Shown here: piece after piece, positions 10,332 through 21,089 of the stretch
Layout: every line of letters begins with the position of its first letter
How positions within the stretch are numbered: the stretch's first letter is position 1
Origin: Elymus sibiricus
Taxonomy: Eukaryota; Streptophyta; Magnoliopsida; Poales; Poaceae
Reading direction: 5' to 3'
Assembly (NCBI GenBank): GCA_039707655.1
Contig: CM077671.1
Span: 245,286,595 to 245,350,594 of the forward strand
Length of the DNA: 64,000 bases
Program-made: the position numbers and the translations under genes
Notes under the pieces: generated by a model
What the model was told of the DNA's origin: nothing
The model's input: only the letters and a program-made list of their open reading frames with translations
The model's database searches: none

Positions 10332-13300
10332 ATGGCGAGAGCGGCGGCGGCACCCTTGTTCCCCTTCTTCTTCCTCCTGCTGTCGTCGACGTCGCCGGCG
10401 GCCTATGGCCAGAAGAATCGCCTTGGCCTGACTCCCCAGATGGGGTAATGGATCTCTCACCTCTGTAGTATTCTATTCTATTCTATTCAGTCACTTTGGT
10501 GGCAACTTCCGTACAAATGCTGCGTTTTTTTATGATATGTTTATCCTTTCTTTTCCGGATTCTAGTCCGTGTGGTTAAGTACAGTACTGCATTGATCAGG
10601 TCTCTTCCCCTCAGTAGTCACAAAAAATGGCCTGCTCTGCTCTTGCCTTTCCTTTACGGCTTGTTTGGTTAAACCTCAACCTCCTTTTATTTGGAGGAAT
10701 TTTATAGAAACGGATTTTCAAAAGGAAAAATTCCTTTAGATTCCTTTGGTTTGTAGGAATATAATCTTTTTCTTTTCTTTTTGCAGATTGTAGGAATAGA
10801 ATCCTATATCATAAAAATAAATATGTCCCCTCAACACGAGTATTTTGACGAACGAATTGCTCCCATCCTCCACATCTCAGAAAAATAAACATTAAGTCTA
10901 GACTTAATAAGAAAAATCCTATGATGTGAATCAAAGGGCATCTCTTTTTCTATTCCTATTCATAGGCTATAAAATACTCTCCCTGTCCCAAAATAAATGT
11001 CTTGATCTTAGTACAACTCTGTACTAAATTTAGTACAAAGTTGAGACACTTATTTTTAAAACGAAGGGAGTACATGACATCTCATTTTCTATTCCTATTC
11101 GGCTATTCCTATGATATTTCTACCAAACAAGGCCCGAATCCTCTTCAAACCCCTCTAAACCGAACAGGGACAACTGGTTTCCATCTGCTTCTACATGAAA
11201 TATTTCCAACAATCAAGTGCTGCTGAATTGACAGCGCGGTATATATATATTCAGGTGGAATAGCTGGAACCACTTCGGCTGCAAGATAGACGAGGTGACG
11301 ATCCGAAAAATCGGTAAGAATGGTGCTCCCTTGTTCTCTCTTAGCCTGGAAAATCAAACCAAAAAAACAACATGTTGTGTTTGTGTAGCTGATGCCATGG
11401 TGGATACTGGTCTTGCGAAACTGGGGTACGAGTATATCAACTTAGGTAATCGCTTCGCGTCTATTGCTTTCTTTGGTTTTCCCCCTTTTTCAACTCTTCA
11501 TGTTTAGAAATGAGCGATGCAATATTCACAGTGGATATGTTTGTTTTGAAACTGCAGACGATTGTTGGGCATCTTATAACAGGGACTCCCAGGTGACTAG
11601 TACTACATGTTATTAATACTAGAAGAGATGATATGTATGGAAACGGAAAGAGCAAAACAAAATTTAAAATCCATCATTGATCCTCAATCATGTGAAACCA
11701 GCATAAGCTTTTCAGCTGCAATGTTACAATGATGAATTTTCAGAGGAACCCTTCAGTCGTTAAATAAAAAGATCGACTGCTATTTTACAGGGCAATCTAG
11801 CTGCAAATGCATCAACATTTCCATCAGGAATGAGGGCCTTAGCAGATTATATGCATGGGAAAGGGCTCAAACTCGGAGTCTACGGCGATGCAGGGTATGC
11901 GCTTTATAGACAACTCAGCAAAACATTATCCAGTCAAAATGTTTTTGATATGACTGGGAACACGTGACAAGTCCCCCCATTCCACATGGATCTCTCCCTT
12001 TCTTAAATCACACCACTCTCTCTTTTCAGACTGCGAACTTGCAGCAAGCTGATGCCCGGTTCACTAGGATACGAAGACCAAGATGCGAGAACTTTTGCAG
12101 CTTGGGTAAACCAATTAAAATGTTCATTAGATAGATCATCTAAAACTTACACATGTCAAAAATGGTTTTCCTGGTAGAGATTCCAAAGGAGGAAACAAAC
12201 TGATTTTTCTAAATTGTTATGTTACAAGGGGATTGACTACTTGAAGTATGACAACTGCAACAACCAAAACATCAGCCCATTAACAAGGTAACTTTTACAG
12301 TTACAGAACTTAAAAACTTGTCAAATTTCATCAGAATTTCGATATTTATACGGTTTGACATATTCACAACAAAAATGCAGGTATAACAGGATGAGTGAAG
12401 CCCTTATGAATTCTGGAAGGGACATTTTCTTCTCCCTTTGCGAATGGTAACTGATTCTTGCTTTTCAACTGACCAAAAGGGAGGGTTCGAATTTCATTCA
12501 TCTGTTTGAGAAAAAAAAAACAATGATGTGAAGGGGTGTGGATGAGCCAGCGACATGGGGAGGCAGCATAGCAAACAGCTGGAGGACAACAGAAGACATC
12601 AAGAACACATGGGAAAGGTGAAGAAGTTTACATCCTGGAGAACTTTTACTGTCCCTTCCAAACTTCTGCAAAGCTTAGATGGAGATTCTAATTCCTATCC
12701 TGAAATGCTATGGCAAATTGGGCAGCATGACGGACAATGCTGACAAGAGCAACAAGTGGGCACCTTATGCAGAGCCTGGTGGATGGAATGGTTAGTCTCT
12801 CTAGGCCTATGATAAAAGTTGAGCATGCTATTAGGAAGACAGATGTAGGATCTGGGGTTTGTTCCCCAAGAATTTATTTATTTTATGTTTGTGATGACAA
12901 TTCACAGTGATCTCTTTGAATGTTTCTGCTTCAGACCCAGACATGCTAGAAGTAGGAAACGGAGGGATGACAACAGAAGAGAACCGTTCTCATTTCAGCA
13001 TATGGGCTCTAGTCAAGGTAATGATGAAGCGACTTTCATTGCATGAGAGATAAATAAAGTAAACCAACAGAACAGCATTGTTAGACAAGAATTTTCACAA
13101 GATTATGGTGTTGATCTGGATTCAACTAGGCTCCTCTGCTGATTGGCTGCGATATCAGTTCAATGAGCAATGAAACCAAGGGCATCCTCAGCAATCAGAA
13201 AGTAATTGCAGTTAATCAAGGTAGAGTCATTTCTCCAAAATGGTCATGTAAAAAATTAAAGATGGTACTAAGCTTTACCGATTCATCATTAGACAAACTT

Positions 13301-13818
13301 GGGGTACAAGGGCGCAAAGTGCAACAAGACGGAGATCTAGAAGTAAGTAAAAGGAATATAACATAAGCCCTTTTTATTTATAGTATCATGTGGTAGGCAA
13401 AAAGCATAGTACCATGTCATGTTTAACACTTGGTATAATTATAATATATACTTGATTAACTTGGGCTTAGGTTTGGGCTGGTCGCTTAAGTGGAGAGAGA
13501 GTTGCTCTTGTGATGTGGAACAGGGGACCTGCTGAAGCATCTATTACTGCTAGTTGGAGCAACATTGGTCTAAGCCCATCAGCTGTTGTAGATGCTCATG
13601 ATCTGTGGACAGTAAGCACTTTGTCTAATCATATGAGCCTCCTGGTTAAAACCACAAAGATTCTCTGTTTTACATACAAAAATGTTCCTCACCCCCCCTT
13701 TTCTGTGTGTGGTTCTCTTTTGTGCTTGCAGGATGAGGTTACATCATCAGTGCAAGGAAACCTGAAGAAAACGGTGGATTCTCATGCTTGCAAGATGTAT
13801 GTGTTGACCCCAAAATAG
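10332..13818 (+). CDS. Alpha-galactosidase, glycoside hydrolase family 27 (15 exons, 389 aa)
   Basis: GH27 enzymes remove terminal alpha-1,6-galactose from raffinose-family oligosaccharides, galactomannans or galactolipids. Exons in phase: 10332-10444, 11255-11313, 11389-11445, 11558-11592, 11791-11894, 12030-12105, 12229-12287, 12381-12446, 12534-12617, 12726-12790, 12935-13017, 13130-13220, 13293-13342, 13471-13611, 13732-13818. All introns are GT-AG. Residues 1 to about 26 form a hydrophobic signal peptide, so secretion to the apoplast or vacuole is likely. GWNSWNHF (38-45) opens the (beta/alpha)8 barrel. The nucleophile is Asp156 in KYDNC and the acid/base is Asp211 in SWRTTEDI; their spacing of 55 matches rice alpha-galactosidase. 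GGWNDPDMLE (236-245) and the C-terminal beta domain ending [11 protein letters not shown] are present. The length fits the family. No frameshift or stop is seen, and the start is the only ATG giving the signal peptide. Confidence 0.96.
10658..11134. mobile_element. MITE-like insertion in alpha-galactosidase intron 1
   Basis: Inverted ends GGCTTGTTTGGT (10658-10669) and ACCAAACAAGGCC (11122-11134) bracket an AT-rich, non-coding stretch. This resembles Tourist/hAT-type MITEs found in grass introns. I could not identify a clean target-site duplication. A Stowaway element is nested inside. Confidence 0.5.
10977..11070. mobile_element. Stowaway MITE (Tc1/mariner type), TSD TA
   Basis: It has CTCCCTG-TCCCAAAATAA at the left end, a complementary ...TTATTTTTAAAACGAAGGGAG at the right end, and TA on both sides (10975-10976, 11071-11072). 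About 94 bp long, non-coding, inside intron 1 of the alpha-galactosidase gene and within the larger MITE-like insertion. Confidence 0.85.
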
Positions 13819-14278
13819 AACAGAATTCTCGACTTTAGATATTATTATAAAATAATTATTTCAAAAGTCTCAAAAATAACAATGGATTGCCTTGGTATGT
13901 GTGCATAGCGTGTCCAGATTTAATTATGAATATTTTAGATGTAACACCAAAGAACTTTGTCAAAAGAAAAAGAAAAATCTCCTTTTGTATTTCTATTATC
14001 TGGCAAGTTGCAGGTTTCAGTGAAACATTTGCAAGTTCCAACATACATGTGCACTAAATTTCGCTTTTGCAATTCAAAATCAGTACCAAAGAAACTTATA
14101 CAAAAGCATTGGCGAACGTACCTACGTCAATTCTGGCACTCCTAGGTTGGGCTCATTTTCCTCCCTTTCAACACCACACAATTTATATGATTATGATACA
14201 GTGGGTGGACCATATTTCTGTAATTCTATAGGAGTATAGTCTCATCAGATACCAAATATCCTTACTGGCGATAGCACA
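13819..14278. other. Intergenic space between two convergent genes
   Basis: These 460 bp hold the 3' UTRs of the alpha-galactosidase (+) and the kinase (-), which face each other tail to tail. The sequence is AT-rich with several possible polyadenylation signals (such as ATAAAATAATT near 13847). I see no other gene or repeat. Confidence 0.7.
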
Positions 14279-17200
14279 TTAAAACCCAGTCCATCCAGCT
14301 GGTTGGTAGGGTTCATCTTTCTTCACTTCGGCCTTCAGAGTGTTGAGGGACTGGGAAGCATTCCCCAAATTTGACATCTCAGAAGGCACAGTGCCAGAAG
14401 GTACAGCCTTAAAGTTATCTTGGCCGAAGGCAAAAGGGTAGGCACCAGAGTTTGTTTTTGACTGACTAAGCGAGCCGGCTTTGTTGCTGTTTGATGCCCT
14501 TAAAGTTCGGACCGACCTCGGGTGGGCACTTTTTACAGCTGCTTGAGCTTTCGGCTCTTCAGGAAAAGCTGACCATGGTTTCGGATCTGGGCTTGGTGTC
14601 CCTGGACTTGACGTAAATAGACCTTGCCGGAGCTCTGGTGGGGTTCCTGCAATCTTCTCCCTTGGCTGTGAAAACTGAAAAGTAATGCATTACTGTATCA
14701 GCTAAGGGTTCAGAATGTTTGCAATAATGGGTGATTAGCTATGTCATAGGGTTTCACTTATGTATTTCTGTTACGAATTTTTTCCCTCTAGCCAGTTAAC
14801 CTGGATATTATTAAGTACAGTGAGAAGATTAGTTAGACATGTAGGAGTAATCATACCGGAGTGTCAAGGCTTGTGCTGGGTGGGGAGAATTCAGCCTTCA
14901 AATTTTCGTTCAACTCCTTAACTGGCGCTGCTGCAGAAGCTGTGGCTAGGGCTTGTTTAAGCTCATGTATCTCCCGCCTCTGCGAGGAGCAAATGGCTGA
15001 TAATCTATCAAACTTCAGTGAAATTTCTTCCTTCTCCAAGTTTGCTATCTTCAATTGCTCCTTGAGTAAAGTTACTTTGGCCTCCAGCTGTTGTTCTTTC
15101 AATTTACTTGTCGTGTTTAAACTAGCATGGTCCTCTGAGATCACCTTAACATTATCAAAGTCCGCCACAAAGGAGCTAAAAATGGTAGTCTGTGCACTGG
15201 TTTTGTTATCTGTTTTAGTGTTTTGGGTTTTCTCTAGACCATATTCTGAACCATTTGGAGAAAACCTAATTTCAAAATCCCCAGGAGAACTATCAACAGA
15301 TGCAGAAAGAGACTGTCTGTATGTATTCCGTGTTGTGCTCTGGTTCTTTGCCTGAGGTTGCTTTGCTGTGCCATCATATATGGGCTCTTGATCTAGAGCT
15401 GACCCCTTGTTATCCACAAAAGCTAGTTCTTGTGCATGTTGAGTTGACCAAAATGCACCTACAGAACCCTTACTCTCCGCGGGAGCTTGTGACCTCGAAC
15501 TGGAAGGACCTTTCGGAGGTGTATTTCTCACATTGTCTCTTGACGGTGATGTAGAGGGTCCTGAAATACATTATTCTCATTACGAAATAAATATAGCAGA
15601 TGAAATTGTTCTCATATGGAACCAAATCACTGAGACCTAGAGAAGGAAGATCTGATGAACTACTATAACAAAATGGCTTTTCCTTGTCATCCTTGCACTT
15701 TCTAAAAAATGGTTTTCCTTGGTATCCTTGCATCCTACTCCGTACGTCCCAAAATACTTGTCTTAGATTTGTCTAGATACGTATGTATCTAACACTAAGA
15801 CAAGTAATTTGGGATGGAGGTGATATATAACTAAATAGGTGATCCCCACTAATCTATTTCTCTTAACATGTAAACGTGCCACCTCAACATGAAACCATGC
15901 ATGGAAGAAGGCACACCTTAACACTCAACCATGCACGGAATTTTTTGTTCTATTATGATACTTGCATTCAATAAAAAAATCAACTATACAATACATTAAA
16001 TCATTTGTATTTTCAGTTTTAATTATCATATTACTGAACCAAATGTTCATGTTCCATACAACCGAATCTCATGAAATATATTGCATCCAATTGCTGCAGC
16101 AACGCACAGCTAGTTATCTAAATAGGTAAGCTTTCGTGTGTGTATTCCTTATATTTACCAATCTTTCTATACATAAACCTAAGGAGTAACATGACAATAA
16201 GAAACCATGCTCACAGCAGTGGCTTCAATTCTTCAAACGGGCAAAATTGAAGAAGCCAAACCTTCATGCTCAGTAGTTTGCAATTCAAATGCTGATCCAG
16301 ATGGGGATCCATCAGGTAAATCCTTTTGCAGCTCCAAAGGAAGTAACTCATTAACACGAAACCATACCTATAACAGTACATGCATCAATATTAGAGAAAT
16401 AGAAGGCCCTTAATTCAGTCATATGCACTAACTAAGACCAACCTAAATTCATGGAAGTGAATGGCCAATCAAGCAAAGCCCTTGCCTGTGTAATGTCTGG
16501 TCTGGCATCTGGAGACGACTGAAGCATCTCTTCGATCAGACTTGTAATGGAAGAACAGTACTTTGGTAATTCAGGGATACGATAGTTCCCATTGAGTATC
16601 TGGAGCTTTGATTCTCCATCAAAAGCTGATTTTAAGTAGCAGATTCTATACATGAGACATCCAAGAGCCTAAAAAGATCAATACCACCTTAGCTTATACA
16701 GTTATTAAGAATTAATCAGATACAACAAAGTATAACACCAGCTCAAAGAACAACATAGGTAATATAGGAGACGGAAAAAAAAGTGTAATGGCTGCAAAGA
16801 TGGTTTACCCATATATCTACTTTCTCACTAATAACTTCCCTCCTGTACAAGTCCCACATCTGCAATCGGTAAACAAGCTTATAATAAGTAAATACGTGAA
16901 AGAATTGAGAAAAAGCTCATAATAGGTTGTATGCTTTCTGATGATATCTTCAAACCTCAGGAGCCCTATAAGCAGGAGTTGTATGCTTTCTGATGATATC
17001 TTCTTCAATGCCCCTCTCCTCTGGTTTATCAAAACACTTATGATTTGTTGATACACTACCAAAATCACACAATTTCCAAGCCCCGTCGGCACCAAGAAGC
17101 ACATTTTCAGCCTTTAGATCCCTGCACATAGAATATATTTGCTGTGATGCCTCTATAGTGAAGATCAACCTAGCAGTTTCTTGAAGGATCAAAACCGACA

Positions 17201-18121
17201 ATGTTAAAAACAATGACTTGTAATAATTAATTATTCAATTGCAATCTACAGCCAACTGGAGTTTATAATGCACTAGATGAAGCAACACAACCAAGACTGA
17301 GTGCAAAAGCTATATGAAACAGCATAGAATTATGCAAAACTAAAGCTGCCACATGACGGATGTGAGTGACATACTTGTGTCCTGATAATCTAAGCTTTTA
17401 ATGATGTACATCAGATAGCAATATGGTATTAAGATACAGATGAAACGATATGCTCAAGATAAGATGGAGTGACTAGCACATGATTTTTCTGCTGCTTGTC
17501 ACGAGACTAGACTCACTCCATCCGACAAAGCAACGGAGTTACATGCAAAATGTTCATTACAAAAGCACCAACGACAGAGAAGTGCCTGCTGTAGACATTT
17601 CACATAGCAATTCCGTAGGTTGGAATATGAAAGGCAGACCTGTGAGCAACAGGCGGTGTCTGGCAGTGCATCGCGAAGACCGCATTGCAAACATCCCGGA
17701 AGATGAGAGCAACCTGCTCCTCATCATAGAATCCTGCAGTACCTCTAGTGTCCAAGGCAGAAACCAGCGATCTCTCGCAGAACTCCATCAGCAGAAGCGC
17801 CTCCCTCCCACGGCCCATATCCAGTATGGCATGCGCGACGAGCGTGACCACGTTCGGGTGCCCCTTGAGTGCCCTCATCACCATGGTCTCCTTCTGCACC
17901 AGGTCCAGCGACTCCTTGTCCTGGACAATGACGTGCTTGAGCGCGTACTGCTTCGCCGGGTTGGTCAGGTCCCGGGCGAGGTACACGCACGAGAACCCAC
18001 CCTCGGCGATGGCTTCCCGGACGTGCACCTTCACATTGCCGACGTCGATGGTTCGGCCCTCAAGGCCGCCAGAAGGGCCAGAATGCTCTTTGGGCATGAG
18101 CTGCCTGAACGGTCTCCACAT
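14279..18121 (-). CDS. AAK1/NAK-family serine/threonine protein kinase (7 exons, 695 aa)
   Basis: Similar to plant AP2-associated/Ark-Prk type kinases, which act in clathrin-coated vesicle trafficking; that role is inferred from the family. Minus-strand exons: 18121-17640, 17121-16956, 16859-16809, 16668-16486, 16367-16262, 15560-14857, 14674-14279, all joining in phase. Kinase domain: glycine loop AEGGFSCVY (39-47), catalytic Lys62 in YALKHV, HRDLKAEN (160-167), DFG (180-182), APE (214-216), then WALGCLMYR and RPDITQVWFRVNE. The Ala-Glu-Gly-Gly loop and HRDLKAEN fit the NAK family. Residues about 481-539 form a Lys/Glu-rich coiled coil. An FWSTQHA motif (366-372) and the terminal QPAGWTGF are, as I recall, conserved in plant homologues. 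The intron after exon 4 has a GC donor (CAG|GCAAGG); reading through it would give an early stop. A Stowaway MITE sits in the intron before exon 6. Start chosen as MWRPF..MPKE, matching the family N-terminus. Confidence 0.95.
15736..15822. mobile_element. Stowaway MITE in a kinase intron
   Basis: The ends CTACTCCGTACGTCCCAAAAT and ATTTGGGATGGAGG are inverted repeats of the Stowaway type, and the internal halves ACTTGTCTTAG / CTAAGACAAGT are also complementary. It lies in the intron between coding exons 5 and 6 of the kinase gene. Confidence 0.75.
16926..17009 (-). repeat. Direct repeat copying an exon end into the adjacent intron
   Basis: GTTGTATGCTTTCTGATGAT plus ATCTTC occurs at about 16927-16952 and again at about 16979-17004, roughly 52 bp apart. 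The higher copy is exonic, coding EDIIRKHTT in the kinase activation segment; the lower copy lies in the following intron just past the donor at 16955. Confidence 0.9.
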
Positions 18122-18930
18122 GGTTTAATTAATCACTGATCCTCAGCCCTCACAAGTCAAAAGTGCCTGGTTCAGTTCAGCCTCGTGAACCTCCTATGTG
18201 AAGTTTATCCACACTCAGCAAGGATTTCTCAACATGATAAAGCTTGAGAGCTACTACGAATCAACAGGGTCCGTCGGAGCGGCAGAACAGTAACCGGCGC
18301 CCCACAAGATCTGCCTGCCTATCTATCTTTGACACAGCAACTGTCGAATGGCCTTCCCTCCGAGCAGATCTACCTACCTGTCTTACCGCCGAACACCAAT
18401 GAAGATGCCAGCGAGTAACCTAGCTCAGCAGCGCCCACTGCCGCCAAACAGACACCTTGTCTGCAATGGCCAGCCGACGCGACGAAGCAGCAATGGAGGA
18501 AGAGGAGATCGACCAGGTCAGCAGCAACCAATCAGTTCAACCCAAGAAACGACCAGACCCGGCCCGCTGGAAGCAGTCCGGGATCAAGAACTGGTCGTGG
18601 GCGGCCAGCCAGGAAGCGACCAGCCCCCGGCCCAGCCGCCTCCGTCGGAGCAGCAGGTGTGGTAGGGTCCGGGACTCGCCAGCTCCGATCTGGAGGCCCT
18701 GGGGGGTGGTGTGCCTTTGGGGCAGGCGGGATTGCTTGCTCGCAGGGGTTAGCGGCGGGCAGACCGGGAGCAGGAGGAAGAAGAAAAGAGGAAAGATTTG
18801 TTTGTTTGTTACGGCGGCGAGGCGAGGCGAGTGGGATTCCCGTCGTCGTGGGGACGCGTGGCGTGGAAGACCGGTTCCCCGGCACGTTCCGCGTTGAGTC
18901 GCTGGGGAAAAGGCTGGTTAGTTGCACTGT
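18122..18930 (-). promoter_or_regulatory. Probable 5' UTR and CpG-rich promoter of the kinase gene
   Basis: Upstream of the kinase ATG. The part 18455-18920 is GC- and CpG-rich, and on the minus strand contains CTCGCCTCGCCGCCG followed by a pyrimidine-rich CTTTCCTCTTTTCTTCTTCC, a pattern common in grass leaders. Overlapping ORFs occur on both strands (for example 18457-18897 +) but none shows a known domain or splice partner. The transcription start and any UTR intron cannot be fixed from sequence alone. Confidence 0.45.
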
Positions 18931-19974
18931 CGCATCCGTGGTTGCTTAACACAGTCACTTTCTTCTGTGTTTTCTTCCTCTTTTCTCATAATATTTTTTC
19001 CCGAAAGAATCAGATTTATTATAAAAGAATGTACGGAGTATCTCAAACATAATAAAAGTTACATCGAGATTTCAAAAACACCGAACGACCACTAATGTCG
19101 TCGGAACGAGCCGTCGACTCACCGTTGTCGCCGCTTCCCTACCGGCGATGGCTTGACCTTGTCGATGATAGCCAAGTAGTCCCCCTGAAGCCGCAGTCGT
19201 CGTCGTTGTCGAGCTCTTGCATAGATCTAAATCACCTGACACCAAATTTCATCACGTGACGAAAAACCCTAACCTCACCGTCCCAAAGAGACGACATGAA
19301 TCCAAGGGCTGCCGATGAAGTCTGCAGGAAAAAGTTTGCTCGAACCGCCTAGGTTTAGGGGGGGGGGGGGGGAGGAGAGAAAGATTTTGGTGCGTCTCTT
19401 TTTCATAATGTAGTGCTTGTAGTTTTTTTTTAAGTTAAATTTCATAAACTTTGATCAAATTTAACATAAAAAATATCTATATCTACAATGTCAAACATAT
19501 ATCACCTGGGAAAAAAGTATCAAGCATGTATAATATGAAAATACGTCTCAGATGTATCTACTAATATGGATTTAGCATTTTAGATGTTAATAGTATGTTC
19601 TGTAAACTTGGTGGGATTTTGTAAAATTTGAGCTACGTTCCCCTAACAAAATGTACGCACTACATAATAAAGTGAAGGGAATAAGGGTGTGGCCGTGTGT
19701 CGGAGAAAGAACATATATTTTTCATGAACATGTTCGCGCAGTACCGTTCGCATGCCTAGCAACTCATTGAAAATTCAAAAAAGATGTGGGCATACCGCTA
19801 GCTCTCCTCTAGGCGAGAACTAACTAAATATCGTCCAACTCACATCATATTCTTCTTCTTCCTCTTCTTCTTTCACTTTTATTTTGTCCTCTTTTCGTTT
19901 CATTTTATCAACTTTTTATTGTATATTCCTTTATAAAAATACATTTTTAGGGCGATCATGGAACTACACACATG
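18931..19974. other. Intergenic region, no gene seen
   Basis: AT-rich sequence with a homopolymer run of 14 G near 19358-19371. A degenerate stretch (about 19420-19620: AAGTTAAATTTCATAAACTTTGATC, ACAATGTCAAACATATATC) resembles the interior of common grass Stowaway MITEs. Nothing else is supportable. Confidence 0.5.
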
Positions 19975-20290
19975 TGTGGGTGTGCAACTGCTGTTGCGCG
20001 CCTCTGGTGTAAGTGCAGTTGCACACAGCTGGCGGGCCTGCAACTGTTGTTGTGCATAGATGCACGGGTGTCCAACGGTGGTTGTGCATGACCGATGGAC
20101 ATGCAGTTTCAGGAAGGCATGCAACTACAGTTGAGTGGTCAAAAGACATGTCGTTGTGAGCCGGAGTGCAACTACAAATGTGTGTTGATAACTTGGTACG
20201 CAGACAACGTGCAACTACAATTGTGTGTATGTGCACCTGGGTGTAATTGTAATTGCGTGGCGTGCACGAGCATGCAGTTCCAGTTGGGAA
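19975..20290. repeat. Array of GCAACTRYAGTTGC-like near-palindromes
   Basis: Words such as TGCAACTGCTGTTGC, TGCAGTTGCA, GCAACTGTTGTTG, TGCAACTACAGTTG, TGCAACTACAAATG and TGTAATTGTAATTGC recur about every 25-50 bp, built on GCAACT/AGTTGC inverted arms. The ORFs on both strands here are by-products of the repeat. Its element of origin is unknown. Confidence 0.75.
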
Positions 20291-21089
20291 TAGTCGGATA
20301 ACCCAAAGGGTTGAGACAAGGAAACAAAATGGACAGGTGTAAAGACAAGCACACGCCAAGCGGACGGCTTGGAGAGAATCGTCGAGGGAACAAGACGATC
20401 ATGTAAGCAAAGCTTAACAGGAAGAGGCCCTTACTAGACACTTGCTCTTGTAATGTGTTCTTGTAAGGAAGGACGTACTCACTAAGTCCATATTCATCAT
20501 CATCAATCCCCATCATCTCCGAGGGCGCTCGCTCCAAAGAGCTCCCCGCCAAGTTGGGTCTAGTGGAACTCATGAAAGCCTCGACATCAAACGTCGAGGA
20601 TGGGGCCACACTCTCCACCTCGCAAAAGCGTCAAATCCCCAAGTAAATAGTGCCTCCCATAGGCAGCATCAGATGATCGTCAACACCAGGAGGTGCCTTT
20701 GGGTCGATGACTGAGGACCACGTCTTCTCTTCAACCACGGCTTGGTGACTGGGGAATTCCCTTTAGGGCCACCTCGACCTCTTCAGCAACAAGTCTTGAC
20801 TTCCACCTTCTTCGAAGGCTTTGAGGGCTTCATGTTGTCAAAACACAAGCCTAGCACGACTCTAGGAATCACCGCCCCAAACCATTTTAGCTTGGAGACC
20901 TCACCACGTGCATGGAAGGAGTCGCCAGGCGTGCAAAGAATCACATGGGGAGGGCACCCTATTGTCCGAGAAATGGATCATGGTGGGAAGGAAAGACCAA
21001 CTTGAGACATTTTGCCGCCAGATTGTGGCACACGGTCTTCTCCACCGCCTTTGTCATACCTCATGTACTCGGCATGTGTGAAAGGTCCA
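20291..21089 (-). pseudogene. Fragment of an old minus-strand retroelement (nest host)
   Basis: It has partial minus-strand reading frames, for example one at 20450-20618 with SSTRPNLAGSSLERAPSEMM and DDDEYGLSEYVLPYKN, without a recognised domain. It is the leftmost piece of the sequence that continues at 22462-22536, 26975-27181 and 44023-44205 once the intervening insertions with matched TSDs are discounted. Confidence 0.4.

Noticed and set aside
14861..15355. Plus-strand ORF of 164 codons
   Set aside because: It is antisense to kinase exon 6, which joins in phase on both sides.
15600..15660. Possible extra kinase exon (SSSDLPSLG)
   Set aside because: Including it shifts the frame to a stop, whereas exon 16367-16262 joins exon 15560-14857 directly in phase.
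16432..16653. Extension of kinase exon 4 to a stop (ARALLDWPF...)
   Set aside because: It is read-through past a GC splice donor; splicing gives the family-conserved ITQVWFRVNE instead.
17480..18139. Plus-strand ORF of 219 codons
   Set aside because: It lies opposite kinase exon 1, which has strong domain evidence; the plus frame has no known motif and reflects GC-rich codon bias.
18457..18897. Plus-strand ORF (MSAMASRRDEAAMEEEE...)
   Set aside because: It is in CpG-rich DNA just upstream of the kinase start, overlaps other ORFs on both strands, and has no domain or splice partner; better explained as leader/promoter.
19964..20618. Cys/Thr-rich ORFs on both strands
   Set aside because: Products of the GCAACT/AGTTGC array; no domain.
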